A stretch of 64,000 nt of DNA from NCBI GenBank assembly GCA_947378305.1, contig CANCJJ010000003.1, forward strand, positions 123,818 through 187,817, given 5' to 3'. The notes under the pieces are model-generated. The model saw only the letters and a program-made list of their open reading frames with translations, was not told the origin of the DNA and searched no databases. This document shows positions 55,066 through 64,000 of this stretch, one piece after another. Numbering within the stretch: the first letter of the stretch is position 1; every line of letters begins with the position of its first letter. Source of the DNA: Phenylobacterium aquaticum (GTDB taxonomy: Bacteria; Pseudomonadota; Alphaproteobacteria; Caulobacterales; Caulobacteraceae). The translations under genes and the position numbers were made by a program.

Positions 55066-57099
55066 TCAGACATCGAGGTCTGCGGTCGCGAACTCTGCAT
55101 TTTCCTGAATAAAGCGGAAACGAAGCTCTGGCTTCCTGCCCATAAGCGACTCCACCAGCTCCTCGACAGCCTCTTCTGAGCGGGGCAGGGTGACCCTGGC
55201 GAGGATCCGGCTGGCTGGATCCATGGTGGTTTCCTTGAGCTGGGACGGCATCATTTCACCAAGGCCCTTGAAGCGGCCTATGTCAGGCTTCTTGCCCCTG
55301 AATTCGGTTGTCAGAAGTTCCTCCCGATGGGCGTCATCGCGGGCATAAATCACCTTCCCCCCATGGCTGATGCGATAGAGGGGGGGCATGGCGAGGTAGA
55401 GGCGGCCAGCCCGGATAAGCCCCGGCATGGTCCGAAAGAAGAAGGTAATCAGCAGGCTGGCAATGTGGGCACCGTCCACATCGGCGTCGGTCATGATGAC
55501 GACGCGCTCATAGCGGAGGTCTTCTTCCTTGAACTTGCTGCCGCCCTGGACGCCGAGCGCCAGCAGCAGGTCAGACAGTTCCTTGTTCTGGCCCAGTTTG
55601 TCGATTGTGGCCGAGGCGACATTGAGGATCTTGCCCCGCAAGGGCAGGATGGCCTGTGTCTTTCGATTTCGCGCTTGTTTGGCAGACCCGCCCGCGCTGT
55701 CGCCCTCCACCAGAAAGATTTCCGTCCCGTCAGTTGCTTGTCCTGAACAATCAGCGAGCTTCCCGGGCAAGCGCAGTTTGCGGGTGGCTGAGGCGCGGGA
55801 CACCTCCTTGTCACGCCGACGCTTCAAGCGTTCTTCGGCCCGGTCGATGACAAATTCCAGCAGGGCGGTCGCGGCCTTGGGTTGCGCGGTCAGCCAGTGA
55901 TCAAAGGGGTCGCGCAGGGCGCCTTCCACGAGACGCTGGGCTTCAGCAGATGACAGACGCTCCTTGGTCTGCCCCTGAAATTCGGGATTCGAGATGAAGA
56001 CACTGACCAAGGCCCCGGCCTGGGCGATGACGTCTTCGGCGGTGATGAGCCCGCCCCGCTTCTCGCCTGTGAGTTCCGCATAAGCCTTCAGCCCCCGGGT
56101 GAGGGCCCCGCGAAGCCCGGCTTCATGGGTTCCACCCTCAGGGGTTGGGATGGTGTTGCAATAGGATTGCATGAAGCCGTCAGCCTCACCAAAGCCTGCG
56201 GCCGTCCAGGTGACCGCCCATTCGACCTTGCCGGACTCGCCCTTGCGTTCGAACTTCCCGGCGAAGGGTTCGGGGGTCACGGTTTCGATCTTCGCAACCC
56301 GCTCGGCCAGGAAGTCTGCGAGGCCATTGGGGAACCGGAAGACGGCTTCCGCCGGTGTCTGGTCGTGAATCCGCGAGGGGTCGCAGGTCCAGCGGATCTC
56401 GACGCCGCCAAACAAATAGGCCTTTGAGCGCGACATGCGGTAGAGCCGCGCGGGCTTGAAGCTCACGCCGTCGCCAAAAATCAGCGGGTCTGGGGTGAAT
56501 GAGATCGCCGTCCCGTGTTTTCGGGTCGGGCCCAGTTTTTCAATCGCGCCGAGGGGCTTGCCGCGTGAAAAAACCTGGCGCCACTCGAAGCCGTCCTTGA
56601 AGGCTGTCACCTCGACCCGTTCGGACAGGGCGTTAACGACTGAAATGCCGACGCCGTGCAGGCCGCCAGAGGTTTCATAGGCCTTGCCTGAGAACTTTCC
56701 GCCGGAGTGAAGGACGGTCATGATGACCTCCAGGGCGGACTTGCCGGGATGTTTCGGGTGGGGATCAACGGGAATGCCCCGGCCATCATCCCTCACGGTC
56801 AAGGTACCATCCGCCGAAAGTGAGACTTCGATCAGCTTGGCGTGGCCCGCAACCGCCTCGTCCATGGCGTTGTCCAACACTTCGGCGAAAAGGTGGTGGA
56901 GGGCGCGCTCATCTGTGCCGCCGATATACATGCCGGGTCTTTTACGAACCGGCTCCAGCCCTTCCAGGACCTCGATATCCTTAGCCGAATAGCCGCCCTT
57001 GGCGGTCTCTACCGCGATTTGAACCGCGGATGGCTCCTGGGAAGCGGAAGGTCGGGGCGCTTCCTCGAACAGGGAGGCTTGGGGAGGAGGGTTGGACAT
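55066..57099 (-). CDS. parE: DNA topoisomerase IV subunit B
   Basis: ATPase subunit of topoisomerase IV, partner of ParC. The 677-residue protein has the GHKL ATPase site (AEVLDNAMDEAVAG, VRDDGRGIPVDPHPK, SGGLHGVGISVVNALS) and the TOPRIM domain (FLVEGDSAGGSAKQARNR, PLRGKILNV, VIMTDADVDGAHI). It ends with the GLGEMMPSQLKETTMDP region. Length and sequence fit ParE rather than GyrB. Start chosen at ATG 57099 (MSNPPPQASLFEEAP); a longer reading adds 17 unconserved residues. parC lies at 15.2-17.5 kb. Confidence 0.95.
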   Translation of the reverse strand: MSNPPPQASLFEEAPRPSASQEPSAVQIAVETAKGGYSAKDIEVLEGLEPVRKRPGMYIGGTDERALHHLFAEVLDNAMDEAVAGHAKLIEVSLSADGTLTVRDDGRGIPVDPHPKHPGKSALEVIMTVLHSGGKFSGKAYETSGGLHGVGISVVNALSERVEVTAFKDGFEWRQVFSRGKPLGAIEKLGPTRKHGTAISFTPDPLIFGDGVSFKPARLYRMSRSKAYLFGGVEIRWTCDPSRIHDQTPAEAVFRFPNGLADFLAERVAKIETVTPEPFAGKFERKGESGKVEWAVTWTAAGFGEADGFMQSYCNTIPTPEGGTHEAGLRGALTRGLKAYAELTGEKRGGLITAEDVIAQAGALVSVFISNPEFQGQTKERLSSAEAQRLVEGALRDPFDHWLTAQPKAATALLEFVIDRAEERLKRRRDKEVSRASATRKLRLPGKLADCSGQATDGTEIFLVEGDSAGGSAKQARNRKTQAILPLRGKILNVASATIDKLGQNKELSDLLLALGVQGGSKFKEEDLRYERVVIMTDADVDGAHIASLLITFFFRTMPGLIRAGRLYLAMPPLYRISHGGKVIYARDDAHREELLTTEFRGKKPDIGRFKGLGEMMPSQLKETTMDPASRILARVTLPRSEEAVEELVESLMGRKPELRFRFIQENAEFATADLDV

Positions 57100-57156
57100 G
57101 GGCGCAGCATAACGTCGATTCGGAGGGTGTCGCAGGACTCCATTCCGCATTTATCG

Positions 57157-57190
57157 CAAAACAAAAGGGCCGCAGCGTGAACTGCGGCCC
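57157..57190 (-). terminator. Intrinsic terminator of glnA
   Basis: On the minus strand a perfect 9-bp stem GGGCCGCAG/CTGCGGCCC with a 6-base loop is followed directly by TTTTGTTTTG. It begins 28 bases after the glnA stop. This is the clearest rho-independent terminator in the window and separates glnBA from parE. Confidence 0.85.
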
Positions 57191-57217
57191 TCCTGATCTA
57201 ACTTTAATTTATAGTGA

Positions 57218-58627
57218 TTAGCACTTGAAGTACATGTCGAACTCAACGGGGTGCGGATGGAGTTGCAACCGCATAACCTCCTCCATCTTCAGTTCGATGT
57301 AGGCGTCGATGAAGTCATCATCCATGACGCCACCGGCCTTGAGGAAGGCCCGGTCCTTGTCGAGGCTTTCAAGGGCCTCACGCAGGGACCCGCACACCTC
57401 TGGAACCTTCTTCTGCTCGCGGGGGGGCAGGTCGTAGAGGTTCTTGTCCTGGGGCGCGCCGGGGTCGATTTGATTGATGATCCCGTCCAGACCGGCCATG
57501 AGCAGGGCGACGAAGGTCAGGTAGGGGTTGCCCATCGGGTCCGGGAACCGAGCCTCGAGACGCTTGGCCTTGGGGCTGTCGACGTGCGGGATCCGGATTG
57601 AGGCGGAGCGGTTACGCGCCGAATAGGCCAGTTTGACGGGCGCCTCATAGCCGGGAACCAGACGCTTGTAGGAATTCGTCGTGGAGTTCGAGAAGGCATT
57701 GATCGCCTTGGCGTGCTTGATGATGCCGCCGATGTACCAGAGGCACATCTGGGACAGACCCGCATACTTGTCGCCAGCAAAGAGCGGCTTTCCGTCGCCC
57801 CAGATCGACTGGTGCACGTGCATGCCCGAGCCGTTGTCCGCAAACATGGGCTTGGCCATAAAGGTCGCGGTCTTGCCATAGGCGGCTGCGACGTTGTGGA
57901 TGACGTACTTGTAGAGCTGAAGCCGGTCAGCCATGACCACCATGGTATCGAACTTCAGGCCAAGCTCGTGCTGGGCGGGTGCCACTTCGTGGTGGTGCTT
58001 TTCGGGCTTCATGCCCAGCTCGCCCATAACGGCCAGCATTTCGCCGCGGAGATCCTGGGCGGAGTCAATTGGGTTGACCGGGAAATAGCCGCCCTTCGGA
58101 CCGGGACGATGGCCCATATTGCCTTCTGCGTAATCCTTCGCCGAATTCACCGGCAACTCAACAGAGTCATAGGAATAGCCAGTATTGTGGGGCTGGGTGG
58201 ACCACTTGACGTCGTCAAAGATGAAAAACTCCGCTTCAGGACCAAAGAAGACGGTGTCACCAATGCCCGAGGACTTCACGAAGTTCAGCGCAGCCTTGGC
58301 GATCGAGCGCGGGTCGCGGTTGTAAGGTGTGCCCGTGTCCGGGTTCACAACATCGCAGAACAGGGCCAGGGTTGTCTGCTGGTAGAAGGGATCGATGATG
58401 GCCGAGCTCAGGTCGGGCCGGAGCTTCATGTCGCTTTCGTTGATGGCCTTCCAGCCCGCGATGGACGATCCGTCAAACATGGTGCCGTCATTGAGGAAAT
58501 CTTCGTCAACGAGGTCGATGTCAAAGGTGACGTGCTGCATCTTGCCGCGCATGTCGGTAAAGCGGACGTCGACGTACTTTACGTCTTTTTCCTTGATTTC
58601 GTTCAGAATATCCTGAGCCGTAGCCAT
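57218..58627 (-). CDS. glnA: Glutamine synthetase, type I
   Basis: Makes glutamine from glutamate and ammonia. The 469-residue protein has [17 protein letters not shown], the ATP site [28 protein letters not shown], and the adenylylation Tyr398 in [10 protein letters not shown]. It is therefore expected to be controlled by GlnE adenylylation. It lies 40 bases after glnB, the standard alphaproteobacterial glnB-glnA operon, and a strong terminator follows. Confidence 0.98.
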   Translation of the reverse strand: MATAQDILNEIKEKDVKYVDVRFTDMRGKMQHVTFDIDLVDEDFLNDGTMFDGSSIAGWKAINESDMKLRPDLSSAIIDPFYQQTTLALFCDVVNPDTGTPYNRDPRSIAKAALNFVKSSGIGDTVFFGPEAEFFIFDDVKWSTQPHNTGYSYDSVELPVNSAKDYAEGNMGHRPGPKGGYFPVNPIDSAQDLRGEMLAVMGELGMKPEKHHHEVAPAQHELGLKFDTMVVMADRLQLYKYVIHNVAAAYGKTATFMAKPMFADNGSGMHVHQSIWGDGKPLFAGDKYAGLSQMCLWYIGGIIKHAKAINAFSNSTTNSYKRLVPGYEAPVKLAYSARNRSASIRIPHVDSPKAKRLEARFPDPMGNPYLTFVALLMAGLDGIINQIDPGAPQDKNLYDLPPREQKKVPEVCGSLREALESLDKDRAFLKAGGVMDDDFIDAYIELKMEEVMRLQLHPHPVEFDMYFKC

Positions 58628-58667
58628 TTAACTATCCCCTTTCGAAGTCTAACTGAAAATCTGCGGC

Positions 58668-59471
<804 letters not shown>

Positions 59472-60041
59472 ATGTCCCGACTGTTTTTGATCCGCCACGG
59501 CAAGCCCGCTGCAACCTGGGGAGATCAAGACTTGGATCCCGGGCTTGACGCCCAGGGTCGAGCCCAGGCTGAGGCTGCCCGGGATTATCTGATGTCCCTC
59601 CCTGAGGCAGAGCGTCCCCGTCGGGTTGTCAGTTCTCCCCTGAAGCGTTGCCAGGAAACCGCGCAGCCGACGGCTTTGGCCCTGGGGGTTCAGGTCGAAA
59701 TCGATCCGGGTGTCGGGGAAATCCCGACCCCTTCGGGACTCTCAGCCGAAGACCGGCCCGCTTGGCTGCGGGAGGTGTTTGCAGGACGCTGGGCGGATGC
59801 CAAGGGTGACCTGGACTATGATCAATGGCGGCGTGATGTGGCGGCGGCCTTGGTGGCCCGATCGGGTACGGCAGTCTTCAGCCATTATGTTGCGATCAAT
59901 GCAGTCATGTCCCTTCTGGCCGATGACGAACGCGTCCTGGTTTTTCGACCGGACCATGCTTCGGTCAGTGTTCTGGAGTCGGACGGCAAGGCCCTGACCC
60001 TCATTGAGCGTGGTCCAGAGGCCTCGACGGGCGTCCTCTAG
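59472..60041 (+). CDS. Histidine phosphatase (phosphoglycerate mutase-like) family protein
   Basis: A 189-residue protein with the phosphohistidine motif LFLIRHGKPAAT at the start, the second Arg in SPLKRCQETAQPTALAL, and the second His in FSHYVAINAVM. The substrate (phosphoglycerate, alpha-ribazole phosphate, SixA-type phosphohistidine or other) cannot be read from sequence. Start chosen at ATG 59472; a longer in-frame reading adds 30 residues that family members lack. It is followed 18 bases later by the NAD(P)HX repair gene. Confidence 0.9.
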   Translation: MSRLFLIRHGKPAATWGDQDLDPGLDAQGRAQAEAARDYLMSLPEAERPRRVVSSPLKRCQETAQPTALALGVQVEIDPGVGEIPTPSGLSAEDRPAWLREVFAGRWADAKGDLDYDQWRRDVAAALVARSGTAVFSHYVAINAVMSLLADDERVLVFRPDHASVSVLESDGKALTLIERGPEASTGVL

Positions 60042-60059
60042 GTCGGGAAGGCTCCAGTC

Positions 60060-61511
60060 GTGTCTGCATGGTCAATCCTGACGGTCGACGAAATGCGGCA
60101 GGCAGAGATGGCCGCCATGACCGGCGGCATCTCTGAGCTGGATCTCATGAATCGGGCGGGTCGCGCCGTTGTGGACGTGATCTGCGACCGGTTTCCGCCA
60201 CAACCGGCTGCGGTCCTGTGTGGTCCTGGAAATAATGGCGGTGATGGCTACGTGATTGCCGCTGGACTGAAAGCCCGAGGCTGGGAGGTTTGGGCGGAAC
60301 CGCTTGCCCAGCCTGCGACGGCGACAGCGAGGGCAGCTAAAGCGGCCTGGACTGGGGATACCCTGGCCTGGGGCCAGGGCGATCGTGTGCCCAGCCTGAT
60401 TGTGGATGCCCTGTTTGGGGTGGGTCTGGATCGGCCTCTGCCCCTTCCTGCTGCCCAGAGGGCGAGGACTTTGTCTCAAAAATCTGTAACCATGGTCGCG
60501 GTAGACCTTCCGAGTGGCCTTGAGGGCAATACGGGGCGGAGCCCTGGCGATGTGTCTTTCAGGGCTGACCTTACGGTGACCTTCCACGCCAAGAAGCCCG
60601 CCCATGTCCTGCAACCGGGTCAGGGGCGCTGCGGCGAGGTCGTCGTTGTCGATATCGGTCTTGAGCCCGCTGGGACCAAATTGATCGAAAACTCGCCTGA
60701 GGCCTGGCTTGACCAATTCCCCTGGCCGGATTCAAGCTCGCACAAATATGCCCGGGGACGGTTGGCCGTTGTGAGCGGGGGGGCCTGGAATACCGGTGCC
60801 GCCAGGCTTTCGGCCCGAGCGGGTCTGAGAGCAGGGGCAGGGGCGGTGACCCTACTTTCGCCGCCCGAGGCGCTCCTGCCAAATGCGGCACATCTTGAGG
60901 CCGTCATGCTGTGTCCGTTTGAGTCTGACCAGGACCTGCGTCTGCTTGCCGAAGAGATGGATTCCGTCGTTATAGGACCTGCTGCGGGCCTGACGGAGGC
61001 GACCCGCCGAAATACCCTGGCCCTAACCAGGACGGGGGCGGCCCTGGTCATTGACGCCGATGCCATCACCGTATTTCGGGATGATCCAGGTGAACTGTTC
61101 AGTGCGCTCGACATGGATGATGTTCTGACGCCCCATGTCGGAGAATTTGATCGGATATTTCCGGGTTATCTGGCGAGCGCCCCCGAGCGGATCAGTGCCG
61201 TGCGTCGTGCGGCCCGAAAGGCCGGGGCCATTGTCCTCCTGAAAGGGGCCGACACTGTCATTGCTCACCCAGATGGCCGCGCGGCCATTAACGGCCACGG
61301 CTCGCCCTGGCTTGCGACTGCGGGGTCTGGGGATGTGCTGGCGGGCGTGATTGCAGGCTTGATGGCGCAAGGCATGGACAGTTTTGATGCTGCCTGTGCC
61401 GGGGCCTGGATCCATACCGAAGCTGGCGATCTGCATGGACCGGGATTGATCGCGGAAGATCTTCCAGGATTGCTGCCCAGGGTACTTAAGCGGCTTTACG
61501 GGTGGGGTTAA
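60060..61511 (+). CDS. nnr: Bifunctional NAD(P)HX epimerase / ADP-dependent dehydratase
   Basis: Repairs hydrated NAD(P)H. The 483-residue fusion has an N-terminal YjeF_N epimerase domain (LTVDEMRQAEMAAM, LCGPGNNGGDGYVIAAGLKA, IVDALFGVGLDRPL, VDLPSGLEGNTG). The C-terminal ribokinase-like carbohydrate-kinase domain has the ADP/ATP site GSPWLATAGSGDVLAGVIAG. The fused layout is the usual bacterial one. The start codon is GTG. It was formerly often annotated as a carbohydrate kinase. Confidence 0.95.
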   Translation: MSAWSILTVDEMRQAEMAAMTGGISELDLMNRAGRAVVDVICDRFPPQPAAVLCGPGNNGGDGYVIAAGLKARGWEVWAEPLAQPATATARAAKAAWTGDTLAWGQGDRVPSLIVDALFGVGLDRPLPLPAAQRARTLSQKSVTMVAVDLPSGLEGNTGRSPGDVSFRADLTVTFHAKKPAHVLQPGQGRCGEVVVVDIGLEPAGTKLIENSPEAWLDQFPWPDSSSHKYARGRLAVVSGGAWNTGAARLSARAGLRAGAGAVTLLSPPEALLPNAAHLEAVMLCPFESDQDLRLLAEEMDSVVIGPAAGLTEATRRNTLALTRTGAALVIDADAITVFRDDPGELFSALDMDDVLTPHVGEFDRIFPGYLASAPERISAVRRAARKAGAIVLLKGADTVIAHPDGRAAINGHGSPWLATAGSGDVLAGVIAGLMAQGMDSFDAACAGAWIHTEAGDLHGPGLIAEDLPGLLPRVLKRLYGWG

Positions 61512-61642
61512 GGGCGGACTGCCCCCAGATTGACCGTTCTGGCACGCTTCTGTCGCGAGCCTCTTTGAAACGGGAGGGCACCGGATCTCCCCCAGTCTGA
61601 GGCTTGGCGAGGTCGCGGATTGCCTCTATGGCTGGGTCCAAT

Positions 61643-61727
61643 GCGGGCGTGGCGGAATTGGTAGACGCACTGGATTTAGGTTCCAGCGCTGCAAGGCGTG
61701 GAGGTTCGAGTCCTCTCGCCCGCACCA
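61643..61727 (+). tRNA. tRNA-Leu, anticodon UAG
   Basis: The acceptor stem GCGGGCG pairs perfectly with CGCCCGC (61717-61723), followed by discriminator A and an encoded CCA (725-727). The anticodon arm CTGGA-TTTAGGT-TCCAG gives anticodon TAG (reads CUA and CUN). A long variable arm (CGCTGCAAGGCG region) marks a class II tRNA-Leu, and the T arm contains GGTTCGAGTCC. Length is 85 bases including CCA. A second ACCA directly follows by chance or duplication. Confidence 0.97.
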
Positions 61728-61814
61728 CCAGGACAGGCTTGGCGCAGATCCTGCGGTTGACTGTCCGGTTTGGACTTGGCCCGGGGCAGGGCTCGTGACA
61801 TAAGGTCGCCCCCC

Positions 61815-61843
61815 GTTACCCGCCGTGGTAACGCTCATTTTTT
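61815..61843 (+). terminator. Candidate terminator between tRNA-Leu and tig
   Basis: GTTACC-CGCCGT-GGTAAC is a perfect 6-bp stem; a run of six T follows after GCTCA. The 5-base gap between stem and T-run is longer than ideal. It could end the tRNA-Leu transcript; alternatively it is an operator or leader element for tig, about 64 bases upstream of its start. Confidence 0.45.
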
Positions 61844-61906
61844 ACACGCCGAAGGCGGACCTGGCGCGCGTCATGCCGCGATCGGTCCGGAAATCTGGGA
61901 ATGTCT

Positions 61907-63265
61907 ATGCAGATCGTTGAAAAGTCCGTCGAAGGCCTGAGCCGCGTTTATGGCGTCACCGTTTCCTCCGCCATTTTGACCGAAAAGGTCGAGGCGAAGA
62001 TTGCAGAGATTACGCCGACGATGAACATAAAGGGCTTCCGCCCGGGCAAGGTACCTGCGGCTCACGTCCGCAAGATGTTTGGCAAGTCGATCCGGGGCGA
62101 GATCGTTGAGCAGACCATCAACGAATCCACCCAGAAGGTCCTGGAAGACAACAAGCTGCGGCCGGCAGGCGAGCCCGACCTGCGTCCGGAAGGCAATCTG
62201 CAGGATGTTGTCGAGGGAACGGCCGATCTGCTGTTCGACATTGCTATTGAGGTTATGCCGGAATTTGAGCCCACTGACCTGGGGGCTATCTCCCTGTCTC
62301 GCCCCATCTACGAGCCGACTGAGGCCGAGGTGACCGAGGCGCTCGAGGAACTTGCCAAATCGAACCGTACCTATGCCCCGCGGACCGGAAAGTCGCTGAA
62401 AGCCAAGGACGGCGATCAGCTGGTGATCGATTACGTTGGCACAGTGGATGGTGTGGCCTTTGAGGGTGGCACGGCCACGGACGTCGACCTTACCCTCGGG
62501 TCAGGTCAATTCATTCCGGGCTTTGAAGAGCAGCTTGTTGGCGCAAAGCCGGGTGATCAGGTCGACGTGAAGGTCACCTTCCCTGAGCCTTACCAAGCGG
62601 TGCACCTGGCGGGTAAGGATGCCGTGTTTGCCGTGACGGTCAAAGAGGTCAAGGCCCCCGTTGCCAGCAAGGCCGACGATGCCCTGGCAGAACGTCTTGG
62701 TGTTGAAAACCTGGAAAAGCTTCGCGAACTCCTGAAGACCAACCTCCAGTCGCAATATGCCGGAGCCTCTCGGTTCAAGGTCAAGCGCGCCCTTCTGGAC
62801 GTGCTCGACGAAAAGCACGTTTTTGATCTGCCACCCAAGATGGTCGAGGCCGAATTTGGCCAGATCTGGGATCAGGTCCAGGACGACAAGGCCCGCGGCG
62901 GTCTGCCCCCCGAAGATGCAGAGAAGTCCGATGAAGAGCTTGAAGGCGAGTATCGCAAGATTGCCCAGCGTCGTGTCCGCCTGGGTCTGGTTCTGGCTGA
63001 AATCGGCAGGATCAATAATGTCCAGGTCACTGAGCAGGAACTCGGCGAGGCCATGCGGTCGGAAGCCATGCGCTATGGGGCTCAAGCCCAGCAGATCTTT
63101 GAGTTCTTCCGCCAGAACGCAGGGGCCCAGGCCCAGCTGCGGGCCCCGATTTTTGAGGACAAGGTCGTTGACCTCATCCTGTCCAAGGCCACTGTTTCTG
63201 ATGACGCCGTGACCAAGGAAGAGTTGCTTAAGGAAGACGACATGCCCGTTGGCTACGGCGGCTAG
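61907..63265 (+). CDS. tig: Trigger factor (ribosome-associated chaperone, FKBP-type PPIase)
   Basis: Binds nascent chains at the ribosome exit tunnel. The ~452-residue protein has the ribosome-binding signature [17 protein letters not shown], a central FKBP-like PPIase domain ([16 protein letters not shown] to [20 protein letters not shown]), and a helical C-terminal chaperone domain. Start is ATG 61907 ([10 protein letters not shown], the conserved beginning); ATG 61901 would add two residues. It is followed by clpP, the conserved tig-clpP order. Confidence 0.97.
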   Translation: MQIVEKSVEGLSRVYGVTVSSAILTEKVEAKIAEITPTMNIKGFRPGKVPAAHVRKMFGKSIRGEIVEQTINESTQKVLEDNKLRPAGEPDLRPEGNLQDVVEGTADLLFDIAIEVMPEFEPTDLGAISLSRPIYEPTEAEVTEALEELAKSNRTYAPRTGKSLKAKDGDQLVIDYVGTVDGVAFEGGTATDVDLTLGSGQFIPGFEEQLVGAKPGDQVDVKVTFPEPYQAVHLAGKDAVFAVTVKEVKAPVASKADDALAERLGVENLEKLRELLKTNLQSQYAGASRFKVKRALLDVLDEKHVFDLPPKMVEAEFGQIWDQVQDDKARGGLPPEDAEKSDEELEGEYRKIAQRRVRLGLVLAEIGRINNVQVTEQELGEAMRSEAMRYGAQAQQIFEFFRQNAGAQAQLRAPIFEDKVVDLILSKATVSDDAVTKEELLKEDDMPVGYGG

Positions 63266-63386
63266 GGTCTGAATGGGCCGGTGAATTCGCCAGCTCACCT
63301 TGCAACGGCGCAGGCAACACGCAATATCGACAGGGTCAGCAATTCTGTGATCAGGGTTGCAAAACGTGATGAAGGGTTCCTCGAAA

Positions 63387-64000
63387 ATGCCGGATCCGGT
63401 GACAACCGCCCTGAACCTGGTTCCCATGGTGGTCGAACAGACCAGTCGTGGAGAGCGAGCCTTTGATATTTTCTCCCGGCTCCTGAAGGAGCGGGTGATC
63501 TTTTTGAGCGGGCCGGTCGAGGACGGCATGTCGGCCCTCATCTGCGCCCAGCTCCTGTATCTTGAGGCCGAAAACCCCAAGAAAGAGATCCAGATGTATA
63601 TCAACTCACCGGGAGGCGTCGTCACCTCCGGTCTGGCGATCTACGACACCATGCAATACATCAAGAGCCCGATCGTGACCTTGTGCATGGGCATGGCGGC
63701 TTCCATGGGGTCCTTCCTGCTGGCCGCGGGCGCACCTGGACAGCGGATCAGCCTGCCCAATTCCCGCATTATGGTTCACCAGCCCTCGGGCGGTTATTCA
63801 GGCAAGGCGTCGGACATTGAGCGCCACGCCGAGGATATTCTGAAGACCAAGAAGCGTCTGAACCAGATCTACGCAAAACATACCGGGCGTAGTTATGAAG
63901 AGGTCGAGGCGAAACTTGACCAGGATACCTTCATGACGGCCGAAGAGGCCAAGGACTGGGGCCTGATCGATCTGGTCCAGGAAAATCGCGGCGACGACTA
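63387..64000 (+). CDS. clpP: ATP-dependent Clp protease proteolytic subunit (reaches window end)
   Basis: Serine peptidase barrel of ClpXP/ClpAP; in Caulobacter relatives it degrades CtrA and other cell-cycle regulators. The catalytic triad is visible: Ser106 in GMAASMGS, His131 in MVHQPSGG and Asp180 in KLDQDTF. The start ATG 63387 has GAAGGG ten bases upstream; ATG 63369 in the same frame would add six residues. The window ends after 204 full codons and the bases TA, probably the first two of the stop. A small inverted repeat (GGTGA/TCACC, 63280-63299) lies in the 121-base gap after tig. Confidence 0.95.
   Translation, partial: MPDPVTTALNLVPMVVEQTSRGERAFDIFSRLLKERVIFLSGPVEDGMSALICAQLLYLEAENPKKEIQMYINSPGGVVTSGLAIYDTMQYIKSPIVTLCMGMAASMGSFLLAAGAPGQRISLPNSRIMVHQPSGGYSGKASDIERHAEDILKTKKRLNQIYAKHTGRSYEEVEAKLDQDTFMTAEEAKDWGLIDLVQENRGDD

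Noticed and set aside
61604..61838. Short open frames over tRNA-Leu on both strands
   Set aside because: GVAELVDALDLGSS and GREDSNLHALQRWN are well-known spurious translations of tRNA-Leu genes.

Overview
The window is a dense, almost purely housekeeping stretch of an alphaproteobacterial chromosome. It has moderately high GC (about 60% by eye, not computed) and about 60 genes packed end to end. Gene content and order point to the Caulobacterales or a close relative: lytic transglycosylase/dapA/smpB/UDG, rpoZ-spoT-pyrE-pdxJ-acpS-lepB-rnc-era-recO, parC, aspS, NDUFA12-DUF2155-aat-accC-accB-aroQ, an RNase E ending in a GWW motif, a bactofilin next to an M23 peptidase, iscR-sufBCDST-A, parE, glnB-glnA, and tRNA-Leu/tig/clpP. 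I do not commit to a genus. I saw no prophage, insertion sequence, CRISPR array or other mobile DNA.

Layout. 1-4.9 kb: start of a lytic transglycosylase gene, dapA, smpB, a family 5 uracil-DNA glycosylase, a NYN-domain protein, folK and a HAD phosphatase. 4.9-15.2 kb: the rpoZ-spoT block, then a long overlapping operon pyrE-pdxJ-acpS-lepB1-lepB2-rnc-era-recO, interrupted by a divergent TauD-like dioxygenase/EamA transporter pair. 15.2-21.1 kb: parC, a secreted serine beta-lactamase/family VIII esterase-like protein, aspS and a small conserved protein. 21.1-33.6 kb: a class II ribonucleotide-reductase-like protein with a degenerate front half, a complex I accessory subunit, DUF2155, aat, accCB, aroQ, thiSG, a DsbA-like lipoprotein, a BepA-like M48 protease and RNase E. 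33.6-44.3 kb: cell-wall genes (amiC, PBP1A, bactofilin, M23, anmK) mixed with prfB, bcp and tyrS. 44.3-52.2 kb: the iron-sulfur assembly operon iscR-iscS-sufBCDS-sufT-sufA and an enoyl-CoA hydratase. 52-59 kb: a GGDEF protein, a DEAD-box helicase, parE, and glnB-glnA. 59-64 kb: a histidine phosphatase, the NAD(P)HX repair enzyme, tRNA-Leu(UAG), trigger factor and clpP, which reaches the end of the window.

Points that stand out. (1) A NrdJ paralogue has kept the C-terminal TSCPD region and zinc ribbon, but its front half has no recognisable catalytic core. (2) The tyrS leader has alternating complementary repeats ending in a hairpin that pairs with the ribosome binding site; this could be an undescribed cis-regulatory RNA. 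(3) Tandem signal peptidases: one has an altered catalytic box, and the other has no ATG/GTG/TTG upstream of its catalytic serine and probably starts at CTG. (4) An alpha/beta hydrolase has Asp in the nucleophile elbow. (5) prfB has a textbook programmed frameshift. (6) Nearly every convergent gene pair abuts or overlaps, leaving no room for terminators.
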